From: Desulfobacteraceae bacterium
GTDB taxonomy: Bacteria; Desulfobacterota; DSM-4660; Desulfatiglandales; Desulfatiglandaceae
Assembly (NCBI GenBank): GCA_020349865.1
Contig: CP070700.1
Location: forward strand, 2,860,398 to 2,878,195
Reading direction: 5' to 3'
Length of the DNA stretch: 17,798 bases
Part shown: piece by piece, positions 1 to 8,851 of the stretch
How positions within the stretch are numbered: position 1 is the stretch's first letter
Layout: each line of letters opens with the position of its first letter
Translations under genes and position numbers: made by a program
The notes under the pieces: model-generated
Told to the model about the DNA's origin: nothing
Database searches by the model: none
What the model saw: the letters and a program-made list of their open reading frames with translations, nothing else

Positions 1-842
1 CATTTTACTTCCCCTATAATCTTGCCGCCCGGATGGCGCGTGAGCAGATCCCGGGAAAAAATTATCATTAACTGGTCTCCCCAGATAATACTCCCTTCCT
101 GATCCACCACACCTATTCGATCCGCATCCCCGTCAAGGGCAATTCCAAGGTCGGCAGAGACCTCGGACACCTTGGAAATAAGGGCCTTAAGGTTTTCAGG
201 GATCGTTGGATCTGGGTGGTGATTCGGAAATCTGCCGTCAGGCTCGCAAAAAAGAGGAATAACATTAAACCCGATCCGTCCGTAAACATCGCATGCCACC
301 GGGCCCCCTGCCCCGTTACCGGCGTCCACAACGACGCTCCGCTTGACTGGGCCGGGCCGAATGTTTTTCTCCAGGTATCGGAGATAAGGACCTACCATAT
401 CGGCTTTCTCCAGTTTCCCCTGACCCCGTCTGAAACCACCTGATTCCACAATCTTCCCAATCTTCTTTATCTCTTCACCATAAATGGAGGCTTTTCCCAG
501 GCAAATTTTGAAGCCATTAAATTCCGGGGGATTGTGGCTGCCGGTTATCTGGATCCCGCCATCCACCTCTATTTGATGGAGGGAAAAATAGAGAAGAGGC
601 GTGGGCACCATGCCCAAATGCACGATCTCCATGCCCGATTCCATAAGACCTTCAATAAGCCATTTTGACAAATCAGGAGAGCTTAACCGGCAGTCTTGAC
701 CTAAAGATATCCGTTTTGCACCTTTATCACGGTAGTAGGTCCCAAAGCCAAGACCCAGAAGGCGAACCATAACTTTGTTCAACTCATCAGGTACAACGCC
801 GCGGATGTCGTATTCTCTAAAGATATTTGATGTAATAGCCAT
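1..842 (-). CDS. Phosphomannomutase/phosphoglucomutase, 3'-truncated by window edge
   Basis: Alpha-D-phosphohexomutase family enzyme, interconverting hexose 1- and 6-phosphates for nucleotide-sugar, LPS or exopolysaccharide precursors in the cytoplasm. The frame is open from ATG 842 to the left edge with 280 residues visible, against about 450 in complete bacterial homologues, so roughly the last 170 are outside. It opens NIFREYDIRG, typical of the family. The phosphoserine loop TGSHNPP has Ser102 as the phosphate carrier, and the Mg2+ loop DGDADR is at 237-242 (D237, D239, D241). The last visible residues, GGKIIGEVK, match the start of the third domain. A purine-rich AGAAGGGAG lies just upstream of the ATG. 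The gene is 63 nt downstream of argJ on the same strand and is probably co-transcribed. Whether it prefers mannose or glucose phosphates cannot be decided; the missing C-terminal domain carries much of the phosphate-binding site. Confidence 0.9.
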   Translation of the reverse strand, partial: MAITSNIFREYDIRGVVPDELNKVMVRLLGLGFGTYYRDKGAKRISLGQDCRLSSPDLSKWLIEGLMESGMEIVHLGMVPTPLLYFSLHQIEVDGGIQITGSHNPPEFNGFKICLGKASIYGEEIKKIGKIVESGGFRRGQGKLEKADMVGPYLRYLEKNIRPGPVKRSVVVDAGNGAGGPVACDVYGRIGFNVIPLFCEPDGRFPNHHPDPTIPENLKALISKVSEVSADLGIALDGDADRIGVVDQEGSIIWGDQLMIIFSRDLLTRHPGGKIIGEVK

Positions 843-905
843 TTCTCCCTTCTACTCCTTTTCAGTTTATCAATAATCTCTTTAAGATCCCGCGATCCAT
901 CCGGC

Positions 906-2096
906 TCACGTCCTGTAATGTGCGTTGATTGATACATATTCATGGGTAAGGTCGCACGTAATGATCCGATCCTGGTAATCGCCCTGGTGGAGGTCTATGG
1001 TGAGGGTGTATTCCTTATGGGCCATTTTTTCAGCGGCTTTTTTTTCCGATTCAGGCCCTTTTCCCAAACCCGCGGAAACGATCAACACATCATCAATCCA
1101 AATATCGACGCGCTCCTGTTCCATCATGATTTCCGCTCTTCCCAGGGCAGCCATGATCCTTCCCCAGTTGGGATCCTGACCATAACAGGCAGTCTTGACA
1201 AGACTGGAATTGGCCACCGTTCTTGCGGCTTTTAGGGCATCGGATGCGCTATAGGCGCCCTTTATATTCAAGTCGATCACCTTTGTCGCACCTTCTCCGT
1301 CTCGCACGATCATTCGGGCCAACTCACCCATGACGGTCTTTAAGCCCCGACTGAAACCCTTATAGTCCTCTTCCGTCAGAGTCCTGTTCCCCGCCATACC
1401 ATTTGCCATAACCAGGACCGTGTCATTGGTGCTAGTATCTCCTTCCACCGTGATTCGGTTAAATGTAGTTCCCACAGATGAGAATAGTGCGGCTTTAAGG
1501 TCATGGGAATCGATCCGGATATCGCTCACAATAAAGCAGAGCATGGTGGCCATATCCGGCATGATCATGCCGGCGCCTTTGGCAATACCCACAATCCGGT
1601 AAGCTCGCCCTCCGGCACGGCCCTCAAAATGGCTGATTTTAGCAAATGAATCAGTAGTCATAATTGCCTGGGCCGCCGTGGGTATACCCTCTGGCGTAAG
1701 ACGTTCCACCAGGGGCGGCAGGGCCTTTGCTATCCGGTCCACTTCCAGTGGCTGACCAATAACACCTGTGGAGGCGACGAGCACCTCATCAGAGCTAATC
1801 CCCAGCCTCCCCGCCACCAGTTCTGCGGTACGGCGGGCATTATGGAGCCCTTGTTTTCCAGTGCAGGCATTGGCATTTCCCGCATTGGCGATAATGGTCC
1901 GTGCCTTTCCATTTCCAACATGTTCCTGGGTCACAATAACAGGAGCCGCCACCACCTTGTTGGTGGTAAACACCCCTGCAGCAGCCGATTCCTTTTCTGA
2001 AAAAATCAACGCCAAATCCAGGGCATTATCTTTTTTAAGGCCGGCTCGTACCCCGGAGGCCGTAAAACCCCGTACTATGCTCTCGTTTTGCTTCAC
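906..2096 (-). CDS. argJ: Bifunctional ornithine acetyltransferase/N-acetylglutamate synthase ArgJ
   Basis: Transfers acetyl from N-acetylornithine to glutamate in the cyclic arginine pathway; bifunctional members also use acetyl-CoA. The protein is 396 aa, full length for the family. ArgJ is made as a precursor that cleaves itself before a threonine to give two subunits: the site is visible as DMATML with nucleophile Thr184. Other family blocks are NAGNANACTG (71-80), GVIGQ (111-115), DTSTNDT (220-226), [10 protein letters not shown] (305-314) and the C-terminal [15 protein letters not shown]. The start is GTG at 2096-2094, overlapping the secA stop as GTGA, which implies translational coupling. 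No other start fits as well, because the family N-terminus begins close to this residue. Monofunctional and bifunctional forms cannot be separated from sequence alone. Confidence 0.97.
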   Translation of the reverse strand: MKQNESIVRGFTASGVRAGLKKDNALDLALIFSEKESAAAGVFTTNKVVAAPVIVTQEHVGNGKARTIIANAGNANACTGKQGLHNARRTAELVAGRLGISSDEVLVASTGVIGQPLEVDRIAKALPPLVERLTPEGIPTAAQAIMTTDSFAKISHFEGRAGGRAYRIVGIAKGAGMIMPDMATMLCFIVSDIRIDSHDLKAALFSSVGTTFNRITVEGDTSTNDTVLVMANGMAGNRTLTEEDYKGFSRGLKTVMGELARMIVRDGEGATKVIDLNIKGAYSASDALKAARTVANSSLVKTACYGQDPNWGRIMAALGRAEIMMEQERVDIWIDDVLIVSAGLGKGPESEKKAAEKMAHKEYTLTIDLHQGDYQDRIITCDLTHEYVSINAHYRT

Positions 2097-4954
2097 TTAT
2101 TTGCCCCACAACACTTCTTATACTTCTTCCCACTGCCACACGGGCAGGGGTCGTTTCTCCCTATCTTTTTTTCTTTACGTCTGACCGTGGCGGTCCGTGC
2201 CCCCTCGTCTCCGTGGCTTAAATGCATGGGTCTTTTCTTCTTCTTGGGTATCTCTTCAGGCCGTTGCCGAATCAGTTGTATCCTGAAAAGTGTACTCAGG
2301 GTTTCCTCTCTGATCCGATCCATGAGTTCTCCAAAAAGGGCAAATCCTTCCTTTTGATACTCTTTAAGCGGGTCAAGTTGCCCGTAGCCTCTGAGGCCAA
2401 TGCCTTCTTTCATATGTTCCATGTCCTGAAGATGCGCCACCCACTGATTATCAATGATCTGGAGAATTATCAACCGCTCAAGGTGTGCCAGGTCTTCCTT
2501 TCCAAACAGTTTTTCCTTCTGCTGGTAGGCGGTCCGAACCTGTTCCCCGATTAAATCGATCAAATCTTCCACCTTTAAGCTATCAAAGGCCTCTTCCCCA
2601 ATATCTTCCGGGCCAATTTTAGGTCGAAATCCAAACAACCTGGAAAGGCTATCCATCAGACCCAGGATCTCCCAGTGTTCGGAGTATTCCTTGGGGTCGA
2701 TCCATTTTTCCACCAGGGCCGCAACTTTCTCATCGATCATGCTCTCGACAATCTCCCCGATTCCGTGGCCATCCAAGATATCTTTACGAAGAGAGTAGAT
2801 GATCTCCCGATGTTTGTTCATCACATCATCATATTCAAGCAAGTGTTTCCTTATATCAAAATTGTGGCCTTCAACTTTTTTCTGGGCATTTTCAATGCCC
2901 CGGGAGATCAGCGCATGTTCAATGGGTTCGCCTTCTTCCATGCCCAGACGCTCCATTATGGATGAGATCCTCTCAGACCCAAATATCCTGAGAAGGTCAT
3001 CCTCAAGAGAAAGATAGAAACGGGAGGAGCCGGGATCGCCCTGTCTTCCTGAGCGGCCCCTGAGCTGATTATCGATGCGACGGCTCTCATGCCTCTCAGT
3101 GCCCAGGATGTGAAGGCCCCCTAAATCTATTACACCATCACCCAAGACGATGTCGGTCCCCCTGCCCGCCATGTTAGTGGAAATGGTCACGGTTTTGCTC
3201 TGTCCTGCATTGGCGATGATCTCTGCCTCCTTCTGATGATGCTTGGCATTTAAGACAGAGTGGGGAATTCCTGCCCTTTTCAGCATCTTACTAAGCATTT
3301 CAGATTTCTCAATGGAAATGGTTCCCACTAAGACAGGCTGCCCTTTTTCATAAAGTTCTTTGATCTCCTCCCCAGCGGCCTTGAACTTTTCCCTCTCCGT
3401 CTTATATATGACATCAGGATAGTCGGTTCGGATCATCTTTTTATTGGTGGGAACAACAGTAACATCCAGCTTATAAATATTATTGAACTCGGCCGCCTCT
3501 GTATCGGCCGTCCCGGTCATCCCGGCGAGTTTTTCATACATCCGGAAAAAATTTTGAAAGGTGACTGTTGCCAGGGTCTGATTCTCTCCCGCAACACTCA
3601 CACCTTCCTTGGCCTCCACGGCTTGATGCAGCCCGTCACTCCATCGTCGGCCCGGCATCATGCGGCCCGTAAACTCATCAACAATCATCACCTGACCGTC
3701 TTTAATAACGTACTGGACATCTTTCTCAAAAAGCCAGTAAGCCTTGATAAGCTGCTGGGTCGCATGAAGGAGTTCCGAGGTTCTCATGTAGCGGGCTTCA
3801 AGCTCCTTGAGACGTTTACTTTTCTCTTCGTCACTCAATTCTTCATTCTCTCGAACGCCGTGGCTTTCTCCATCCAGGTCGGGGAGGAGAAAATCACCCA
3901 TTCCACCACTCGAAAGCATTCTGATCCCTTTTTCACTGAGTTCCACGGAATTACTTCGTTCATCAATAGTGCAGTAAAGGATCTGGTCTAATTCAGGCAG
4001 AAGCTTTTGTGCGCTCAGCATGCTCTGTGTCCGGTCAATTTGCTTTTTCAGGGCCTGATTCTCAGAAAGAATATCAAGAAAAACAGGATTCTTGGGATCA
4101 CCCCTTTTGATCTGAAGGAGCGTTTCGATAGTCTTTTCATCCAAGTCCCCTGACTCAAGTTTCTGCCGCGCATCCTTCAGAAGTGAGCGGATGATCGAGG
4201 CCTGTTTTTTCTTTAAGTTAATGACGAGAGGCTTTACCTCCATGTAGACCTTGTTCTCACCGCGCTCCACCGGACCGCTGATAATCAGTGGCGTCCTTGC
4301 TTCATCAATAAGGATACTGTCGACCTCATCTACGATGCCATAATAGAAGTCTCTCTGAACAAAATCACTGAAGTCAAATTTCATGTTGTCGCGGAGGTAA
4401 TCAAAACCAAATTCATTATTGGTACCATAGGTAATGTCACAGGCATACGCCGCTTTCCGCTCCGAGTCATCCATTCCATGCACTATCACACCCACGGAAA
4501 GGCCCAAGGTATTATAAATGGCCCCCATCCATTCGGCGTCCCTTTGTGCAAGGTAATCGTTGACCGTCACCAGGTGAACACCCCGACCCGTCAAGGCATT
4601 AAGATAAAGGGGAAGAGTTGCGGCGAGCGTTTTGCCTTCACCCGTCTTCATTTCGGCAATCTTACCCCTGTGAAGAACAATACCCCCGATCAATTGGACG
4701 TCAAAGTGCCGCATCCCCAGGGCCCTCACAGAGGCCTCTCTCACCGCTGCAAATGCCTCCGGCAGCAGTTGGTCCAGGGGCTCTTCCCTTGATATTCGCT
4801 CCTTAAACTCGGCAGTCTTTGCCTGAAGCTCTGGGTCCGAGAGGGACTGGAAATCCGGCTCGAACCCGTTGATCTTATCAACCAGGGGCGCCATTTGTTT
4901 CAATTCACGCTCATTTTTACTACCAAAAACGCCTTTTAGAACTTTCCCGAACAT
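2093..4954 (-). CDS. secA: Preprotein translocase ATPase SecA
   Basis: Cytoplasmic and membrane-peripheral motor that drives unfolded preproteins through SecYEG. At 953 aa it is longer than E. coli SecA (901). Walker A MKTGEGKT is at 102-109 (K108) and the DEAD-type Walker [14 protein letters not shown] at 208-220. The PPXD region is followed by [11 protein letters not shown] (480-490) and the second nucleotide-binding fold with [12 protein letters not shown] (594-605) and [17 protein letters not shown] (630-646). The C-terminal zinc/SecB-binding tail has C937, C939, C948 and C949. About 60 residues beyond the E. coli pattern sit between TPLIISGP (221-228) and the [16 protein letters not shown] segment (328-343). 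Start ATG 4954 follows TAGGAAA. It is downstream of the M23 peptidase and coupled to argJ by a 4-nt overlap. Confidence 0.98.
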   Translation of the reverse strand: MFGKVLKGVFGSKNERELKQMAPLVDKINGFEPDFQSLSDPELQAKTAEFKERISREEPLDQLLPEAFAAVREASVRALGMRHFDVQLIGGIVLHRGKIAEMKTGEGKTLAATLPLYLNALTGRGVHLVTVNDYLAQRDAEWMGAIYNTLGLSVGVIVHGMDDSERKAAYACDITYGTNNEFGFDYLRDNMKFDFSDFVQRDFYYGIVDEVDSILIDEARTPLIISGPVERGENKVYMEVKPLVINLKKKQASIIRSLLKDARQKLESGDLDEKTIETLLQIKRGDPKNPVFLDILSENQALKKQIDRTQSMLSAQKLLPELDQILYCTIDERSNSVELSEKGIRMLSSGGMGDFLLPDLDGESHGVRENEELSDEEKSKRLKELEARYMRTSELLHATQQLIKAYWLFEKDVQYVIKDGQVMIVDEFTGRMMPGRRWSDGLHQAVEAKEGVSVAGENQTLATVTFQNFFRMYEKLAGMTGTADTEAAEFNNIYKLDVTVVPTNKKMIRTDYPDVIYKTEREKFKAAGEEIKELYEKGQPVLVGTISIEKSEMLSKMLKRAGIPHSVLNAKHHQKEAEIIANAGQSKTVTISTNMAGRGTDIVLGDGVIDLGGLHILGTERHESRRIDNQLRGRSGRQGDPGSSRFYLSLEDDLLRIFGSERISSIMERLGMEEGEPIEHALISRGIENAQKKVEGHNFDIRKHLLEYDDVMNKHREIIYSLRKDILDGHGIGEIVESMIDEKVAALVEKWIDPKEYSEHWEILGLMDSLSRLFGFRPKIGPEDIGEEAFDSLKVEDLIDLIGEQVRTAYQQKEKLFGKEDLAHLERLIILQIIDNQWVAHLQDMEHMKEGIGLRGYGQLDPLKEYQKEGFALFGELMDRIREETLSTLFRIQLIRQRPEEIPKKKKRPMHLSHGDEGARTATVRRKEKKIGRNDPCPCGSGKKYKKCCGANK

Positions 4955-4969
4955 GGTTTCCTACCGAAT

Positions 4970-4998
4970 TATTCAAATTTGCCAGACCTTTGAGTCAA
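4970..4998 (-). promoter_or_regulatory. Weak candidate promoter for secA
   Basis: On the minus strand TTGACT (4998-4993) is followed after 17 nt by TGAATA (4975-4970), inside the 160-nt gap between the M23 gene and secA. The -35 is good but the -10 is poor, and the implied leader would be only about 10 nt. secA may instead be read through from the M23 promoter. The rest of this gap shows no gene or clear terminator. Confidence 0.2.
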
Positions 4999-5114
4999 GC
5001 AATAGGTATTAAAAGACTTTGGATCTCAAAAATCAAGAAATTATATGCAGAGGGGTCTTCTTTGAAAAGGATCAAGGCAATTCGGTGTGTACTTTAAAGG
5101 ACGATTTACGGAAC

Positions 5115-6023
5115 TTAATTGAGGATGTATCGTTGCGGATTTACAGCAACTCTGTTCAAGTGAACCTCATAGTGCAAGTGGGGACCGGTAGATCGGCCGG
5201 AATCGCCGACAAGGGCGACGGTTTCTCCCCGCTTAACGTATTGGCCCTTTTTAACAAGGGCCTTTTTAAGGTGGGCAAATTTAGTTTCAACACCATAGCC
5301 ATGGTTTATAGAGAGCACCCTGCCATACCCATGGTCCGAGTAGACTTTTGATACGATCCCATCTGCCGGAGCAACGATGGGCGCGCCCATCCTGGTGGAT
5401 ATATCAATTCCCCTGTGGAATTCCTTCTTGCCCGTAAAGGGAGAAATTCGATACCCAAAACGGGAACTCAGCCATCCTTTAGTCGGCCAAATGGATGGCG
5501 TGGAGGCAAGCAGTACTTTTTGATTTTCAAGGAATTTGTTAAGTTCAGTCTTATCCTGCTCACATAGTTCTATTTCGCGGTCGAGGTTGTCTATTGCACT
5601 GTGCATGGAACGAACAAGGTCTTTGTGGGTTCTGGCCTTATTTTGCTGGGACTGAACCAGGAACGGGTCAGAACCCCCTATTCCACGAAATTCCGTTTTG
5701 TCCTCACTGGTTTCCAGGTTCACCATGATTTTTAATTTGCGATCAAATTCTTTTAGTTCGGACATTTTTTCGCCGGTCTTTTCAATTCGCTGCGCTAAGT
5801 GTGCCAATTGGCTTTTCTGCAGCTCGTTTTCCTTCTCCAACTGAGCGAGCCGGGGTATCTGGATTTTCATGGTCTGATAATCCCGGATAATCCAAACAAG
5901 GAAGGCTGCACAAGAAATAAAGAGGAGAATAAGAAAGACAGGCAAAAAACTCGGGATCCTAAACCGTTTCATCCTGTTTGTAGATTCGGGTAACAGCAGT
6001 ATGGTGATCTTTTTAAAAGCCAC
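5115..6023 (-). CDS. Membrane-anchored M23 family metallopeptidase (LytM/MepM-like)
   Basis: Predicted zinc endopeptidase acting on peptidoglycan cross-links in the periplasm. Of its 302 aa, a short cytoplasmic N-terminus (MAFKKITILLLPESTNR) precedes one membrane helix at about 24-46. A charged, coiled-coil-like stalk covers about 50-170, and the C-terminal M23 domain covers about 185-300. Active-site residues are intact: H203 and D207 in HRGIDIS, H251, and H282/H284 in HLHYEV, so it should be an active enzyme and not a degenerate EnvC/NlpD-type activator. The start is GTG 6023 with only a weak upstream GAG. An internal ATG at residue 18 is possible but would remove the family's usual N-terminal KKITILLLP segment. 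The gene lies upstream of secA in the same direction, with its own strong promoter at 6066-6095. Confidence 0.93.
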   Translation of the reverse strand: MAFKKITILLLPESTNRMKRFRIPSFLPVFLILLFISCAAFLVWIIRDYQTMKIQIPRLAQLEKENELQKSQLAHLAQRIEKTGEKMSELKEFDRKLKIMVNLETSEDKTEFRGIGGSDPFLVQSQQNKARTHKDLVRSMHSAIDNLDREIELCEQDKTELNKFLENQKVLLASTPSIWPTKGWLSSRFGYRISPFTGKKEFHRGIDISTRMGAPIVAPADGIVSKVYSDHGYGRVLSINHGYGVETKFAHLKKALVKKGQYVKRGETVALVGDSGRSTGPHLHYEVHLNRVAVNPQRYILN

Positions 6024-6065
6024 AAGATACTCGCATTAAAGTGGAACTCAGACATAAAGATGGAA

Positions 6066-6095
6066 TTATTACCATATATAGATTTAAGGTGTCAA
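6066..6095 (-). promoter_or_regulatory. Promoter of the M23-secA-argJ block
   Basis: On the minus strand a consensus -35 TTGACA (6095-6090) is followed after an 18-nt spacer by TAATAA (6071-6066). The predicted transcript start, near 6059, gives a leader of about 36 nt to the GTG of the M23 gene. This is read from consensus only, with no experimental support. Confidence 0.55.
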
Positions 6096-6132
6096 CCCTA
6101 CTTGATCCATTTTTTCACCAATCCTTGACACC
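6088..6132. repeat. 8+8 bp inverted repeat formed by the two divergent -35 boxes
   Basis: GGTGTCAA (6088-6095) and TTGACACC (6125-6132) are exact reverse complements separated by 29 nt. Each arm contains the -35 hexamer of one divergent promoter plus two further bases that consensus does not require. It could be a shared operator or simply two good promoters that happen to share flanking bases. Confidence 0.5.
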
Positions 6133-6153
6133 CAAGCACGACTGCCCTATACT
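6125..6153 (+). promoter_or_regulatory. Strong sigma70-type promoter of the pxp-liv cluster
   Basis: TTGACA (6125-6130), a 17-nt spacer and TATACT (6148-6153) make a near-perfect housekeeping-sigma promoter. Transcription should begin near 6160, giving a leader of about 105 nt before the pxpA GTG at 6265. No sigma54 -24/-12 element was seen here, although a sigma54 activator gene lies at the far end of the cluster. Confidence 0.7.
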
Positions 6154-6201
6154 TTTTTTCAGAAAAAGCGGCATTTGTTAATCGTTCTCATGGCATATTC
6201 T

Positions 6202-6238
6202 CAATCTGATGTTAATGTGAGAGCACATTTACAATCTG
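6202..6238 (+). promoter_or_regulatory. Leader dyad/hairpin flanked by CAATCTG direct repeats
   Basis: In the untranslated leader of pxpA, GTTAATGTG (6211-6219) and CACATTTAC (6224-6232) form an inverted repeat with one mismatched pair and a 4-nt centre (AGAG). Exact 7-nt direct repeats CAATCTG sit on both sides (6202-6208 and 6232-6238). As RNA it would be a small hairpin; as DNA it could be an operator. The TGTG-N4-CACA spacing excludes a CRP site, which has N8. Confidence 0.4.
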
Positions 6239-6264
6239 CTACTACTATAGAGAGGAGACATTTT

Positions 6265-7041
6265 GTGAAAAGCATTGATCTTAATTGCGATATGGGAGAG
6301 AGCTTTGGTGCTTATACATTGGGCTTAGATGAAGAGGTTATCAAGTATATAACCTCGGCCAATATTGCCTGTGGTTATCATGCTGGTGATCCCCTCGTGA
6401 TGGAACACACAGTCTCTTTAGCGAAAAATCGTGGGGTGTCTGTGGGAGCCCATCCTGGTTTCCCTGATCTGATGGGTTTTGGGAGGCGAAATATCGATGC
6501 TACTTTGCCCGAGATCAAGGGTTATGTGACTTATCAAATAGGTGCATTGCAGGCCTTTGCCAAGGCTCAGGGGTTAAGGGTTGAGCATGTCAAACCACAT
6601 GGGGCCCTCTATTTGATGGCGGTCGAAGATGAAAAGATATCCGAAGCGATTGTTGAGGCCATCAAAGGTGTTGATAAGGATCTTATTTTTGTCGCATTGG
6701 CCGGCGCCAAAGGCGAAAAGATGACAAAAATCGGGGAGACGATTGGCTTAAGAGTAGCCTATGAGGCCTTCCCCGACAGGGCATATACACCGGAAGGGAC
6801 ATTAGTTTCTCGAAGACAACCTGGTGCTGTCATTAAGGACCCTGAAGTTGTAGCCCAAAGGGCATTGATGATGGCAAAAGAGGGAAAAGTTGTGGCCATT
6901 GACGGCAAAGAGATTACACTTCAGCCGCAAACCTTGTGTGTACATGGAGACACCCCCGGTGCGGTAAATCTGGTCAAAAAGATCCGGCAGACCTTAACCG
7001 AAGAAGGCGTGGAGGTGGTTTCCTTATCTAAATTCATCTGA
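6265..7041 (+). CDS. pxpA: 5-oxoprolinase subunit A (LamB/YcsF family)
   Basis: Subunit of the bacterial ATP-dependent 5-oxoprolinase PxpABC, which converts 5-oxo-L-proline plus ATP and water to L-glutamate. I chose GTG 6265 because AGAGGAG at 6251-6257 is well spaced and the protein then opens MKSIDLNCDMGESFG, the family N-terminus. The frame extends about 30 codons further upstream, but that part is leader sequence with no recognisable start. The resulting 258 aa is close to E. coli PxpA (244). Family blocks are ANIACGYHAGDP (32-43), GAHPGFPDLMGFGRR (61-75), VKPHGALY (109-116), EAFPDRAYTPEGTLVSRR (167-184) and CVHGDTPGA (225-233). First gene of the cluster; pxpB follows after 26 nt. The family name LamB here is unrelated to maltoporin. 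Confidence 0.95.
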   Translation: MKSIDLNCDMGESFGAYTLGLDEEVIKYITSANIACGYHAGDPLVMEHTVSLAKNRGVSVGAHPGFPDLMGFGRRNIDATLPEIKGYVTYQIGALQAFAKAQGLRVEHVKPHGALYLMAVEDEKISEAIVEAIKGVDKDLIFVALAGAKGEKMTKIGETIGLRVAYEAFPDRAYTPEGTLVSRRQPGAVIKDPEVVAQRALMMAKEGKVVAIDGKEITLQPQTLCVHGDTPGAVNLVKKIRQTLTEEGVEVVSLSKFI

Positions 7042-7067
7042 TTCCGTTAATCCCCCAAGGAAAAGCC

Positions 7068-7757
7068 ATGTATGATAAACCTCGATTTCTCCTGGCAGGG
7101 GACAGCGGCCTCCTTGTGGAATTCGGGGCTGCTATTGACCCCGAGATCAATCGAAAGGTGCGGCAGATTTTCCTCTCGCTGGAAGAGACGCCAATAGAGG
7201 GAATCATCGAGGTAATCCCGACCTACCGTTCCATTCTCATCTCCTATAATCCATTCCAGACCGACCCTGAAACACTCAAGAGAGAGATTTTAGATCGTGA
7301 AAACAATCTGGACAAATGGGAGATAATTCTACCAGAGACTCTTGAGATACAGGTCGCCTATGGCGACGAGTTTGGGCCGGACCTCGAGTTTGTGGCTCAA
7401 TATAATGAACTAACACCTGAGGAAGTTATCCAGATCCACACCTCCGGGACCTATCTTATCTACATGATCGGTTTCACACCTGGATTCCCCTTCTTAGGCG
7501 GACTATCGGAAAAGATATTCACACCCAGGCTTGAAAAACCTCGGCAATGGGTACCCGCTGGTTCCGTTGGAATTGCCAACAACCAGACAGGAATCTATTC
7601 CATTGATAGTCCTGGTGGATGGCAACTCATCGGGAAAACACCGATAAAGCTCTATGACCCAACCGGTTCTCCCCCTATCCTTTTGAAAGCCGGAAATTAC
7701 ATAAAGTTCAAGAGTATTTCTAAGAAGGAGTACCAGGAAATAGCCGGGGAACATTAA
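7068..7757 (+). CDS. pxpB: 5-oxoprolinase subunit B (KipI-like, allophanate-hydrolase domain 1)
   Basis: Second subunit of PxpABC; with PxpC it forms the part related to the carboxyltransferase/allophanate hydrolase fold. The protein is 229 aa, usual for the family. Visible blocks are FLLAGDSGLLVEFG (7-20), the glycine/proline-rich GFTPGFPFLGGL (135-146), and VPAGSVGIANNQTGIYSIDSPGGWQLIGKT (starting at 162), which is the conserved substrate-pocket region. ATG 7068 is preceded by AAGGAAAA at 7057-7064. The B. subtilis homologue KipI was first described as an inhibitor of the sporulation kinase KinA, but beside pxpA and pxpC the enzyme role is far more likely. Its stop overlaps the ribosome-binding site of pxpC. 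Confidence 0.95.
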   Translation: MYDKPRFLLAGDSGLLVEFGAAIDPEINRKVRQIFLSLEETPIEGIIEVIPTYRSILISYNPFQTDPETLKREILDRENNLDKWEIILPETLEIQVAYGDEFGPDLEFVAQYNELTPEEVIQIHTSGTYLIYMIGFTPGFPFLGGLSEKIFTPRLEKPRQWVPAGSVGIANNQTGIYSIDSPGGWQLIGKTPIKLYDPTGSPPILLKAGNYIKFKSISKKEYQEIAGEH

Positions 7758-7768
7758 GGACTAACAAA

Positions 7769-8713
7769 ATGGAGATCGTTGAAGTAATCCGACCGGGGGC
7801 ATATACGATCATTCAGGATAGGGGTCGATTTGGCTATCAACAGTTCGGCGTTCCTGTATGTGGAGTAGTGGATTCATTTGCCTACAAAGTGGCGAATGCC
7901 CTGGTTGGAAATTTTCAGGGTCAAGCGGTCTTAGAGGCAACTATTCTTGGACCTACGCTGAAAGTATTGAACCAGGGGTTGTTAGCCGTTACCGGTGGAA
8001 ACCTCTCCCCCTTTCTCAATAATACTCCCCTGCCCATGTGGGAATCTATTCCTATCCATCCAGATGACATACTTCAATTCAAGGGTGTCAAAAGCGGATG
8101 CCGGGCCTATATTGCCGTGGCAGGTGGTATCGATGTCCCTCTGGTTATGGGCAGCCGTTCCACTTACGTTGCAAGCAAAATTGGAGGAATCGACGGCCGG
8201 CCCTTGAAAGCAGGAGATAGGCTGGATAAGGGTAAGGGGGAAGGCACAGGAAAAGCTGGAGTAAAGGTTCCTTCAGACCTTATTCCTATCTATTCGAATG
8301 ATATAGAATTGCGGGCTATTCTCGGACCCCAGGATGATTATTTCTCCGATGCTATTGAAAAATTCTTTGGTTCTAGTTTCAAGGTAAGCACCCAATCGAA
8401 CCGGATGGGATATCGGCTCGAAGGGGATACGATTATGCATAGAGAGGGGGTGGAGAAAAGCATAATCTCCGAGCCCAGTGTGCCTGGCGGTGTCCAGGTT
8501 CCCCCTGATGGTCAACCCATCATCCTCTTGGTAGAACAGACGGTGGGAGGATACACAAAGATTGCAACGGTAATTTCACCCGATATAGGAAAGATTGGCC
8601 AGGCCAAACCTGGCGATTGGATTCACTTCCGGCAGGTAGAGATCAAGGAGGCCCATCGGATCCTAAAGGAGGAAGAGGAAAGGATAGAGTCAATAAAAAT
8701 ATTTCTCAGATGA
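7769..8713 (+). CDS. pxpC: 5-oxoprolinase subunit C (KipA-like, biotin-dependent carboxyltransferase family)
   Basis: Third subunit of the ATP-dependent 5-oxoprolinase, with the fold of allophanate hydrolase domain 2. The protein is 314 aa. Visible blocks are TIIQDRGRFGYQQFGVPVCG (13-32), RAYIAVAGGIDVPLVMGSRSTY (starting at 112), SNRMGYRLEG (210-219), SEPSVPGGVQVPPDGQP (234-250) and QTVGGYTKIATVISPDIG (257-274). In my memory of the family the residue at Cys31 is usually serine (GVPxSG); here it is cysteine, a small oddity. ATG 7769 has AAGGA at 7756-7760, overlapping the pxpB stop. The C-terminal 25 residues are highly charged. A 138-nt AT-rich gap separates it from the creatininase-family gene. 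Confidence 0.95.
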   Translation: MEIVEVIRPGAYTIIQDRGRFGYQQFGVPVCGVVDSFAYKVANALVGNFQGQAVLEATILGPTLKVLNQGLLAVTGGNLSPFLNNTPLPMWESIPIHPDDILQFKGVKSGCRAYIAVAGGIDVPLVMGSRSTYVASKIGGIDGRPLKAGDRLDKGKGEGTGKAGVKVPSDLIPIYSNDIELRAILGPQDDYFSDAIEKFFGSSFKVSTQSNRMGYRLEGDTIMHREGVEKSIISEPSVPGGVQVPPDGQPIILLVEQTVGGYTKIATVISPDIGKIGQAKPGDWIHFRQVEIKEAHRILKEEEERIESIKIFLR

Positions 8714-8782
8714 TATTTTATATTGCTCTAAAGTCCATGTATATGTTAATGATTTTGTAAAATTGTGAAAAGGTGATATTAG

Positions 8783-8812
8783 TCTTGAATTTATGCCTTA
8801 GAATTTTCAAGA
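8783..8812. repeat. Short inverted repeat in the pxpC-creatininase gap
   Basis: TCTTGAA (8783-8789) and TTCAAGA (8806-8812) are exact reverse complements with a 16-nt centre. The AT-rich gap 8714-8851 also holds weak promoter-like hexamers (TTGTAA...TATTAG), so the second half of the cluster may have its own control. No T-run follows the dyad, so it is not a terminator. Confidence 0.3.
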
Positions 8813-8851
8813 TCAAGACAGACCTACTCTAATATCCGGGAAAAAACTGAA

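Noticed and set aside
3554..3991. 145-codon open frame opposite secA, and similar frames opposite other genes
   Set aside because: They lie antisense to strongly conserved coding sequence, have no recognisable domains, and are typical reverse-strand shadows.
6211..6232. CRP/FNR-like operator in the pxpA leader
   Set aside because: The half-sites TGTG and CACA are separated by 4 nt, not the 8 nt (TGTGA-N6-TCACA) needed, so no CRP-family assignment is justified.
6175..6264. N-terminal extension of pxpA from TTG 6175
   Set aside because: It lacks a ribosome-binding site and would precede the conserved family N-terminus by 30 residues; GTG 6265 with AGAGGAG fits better.
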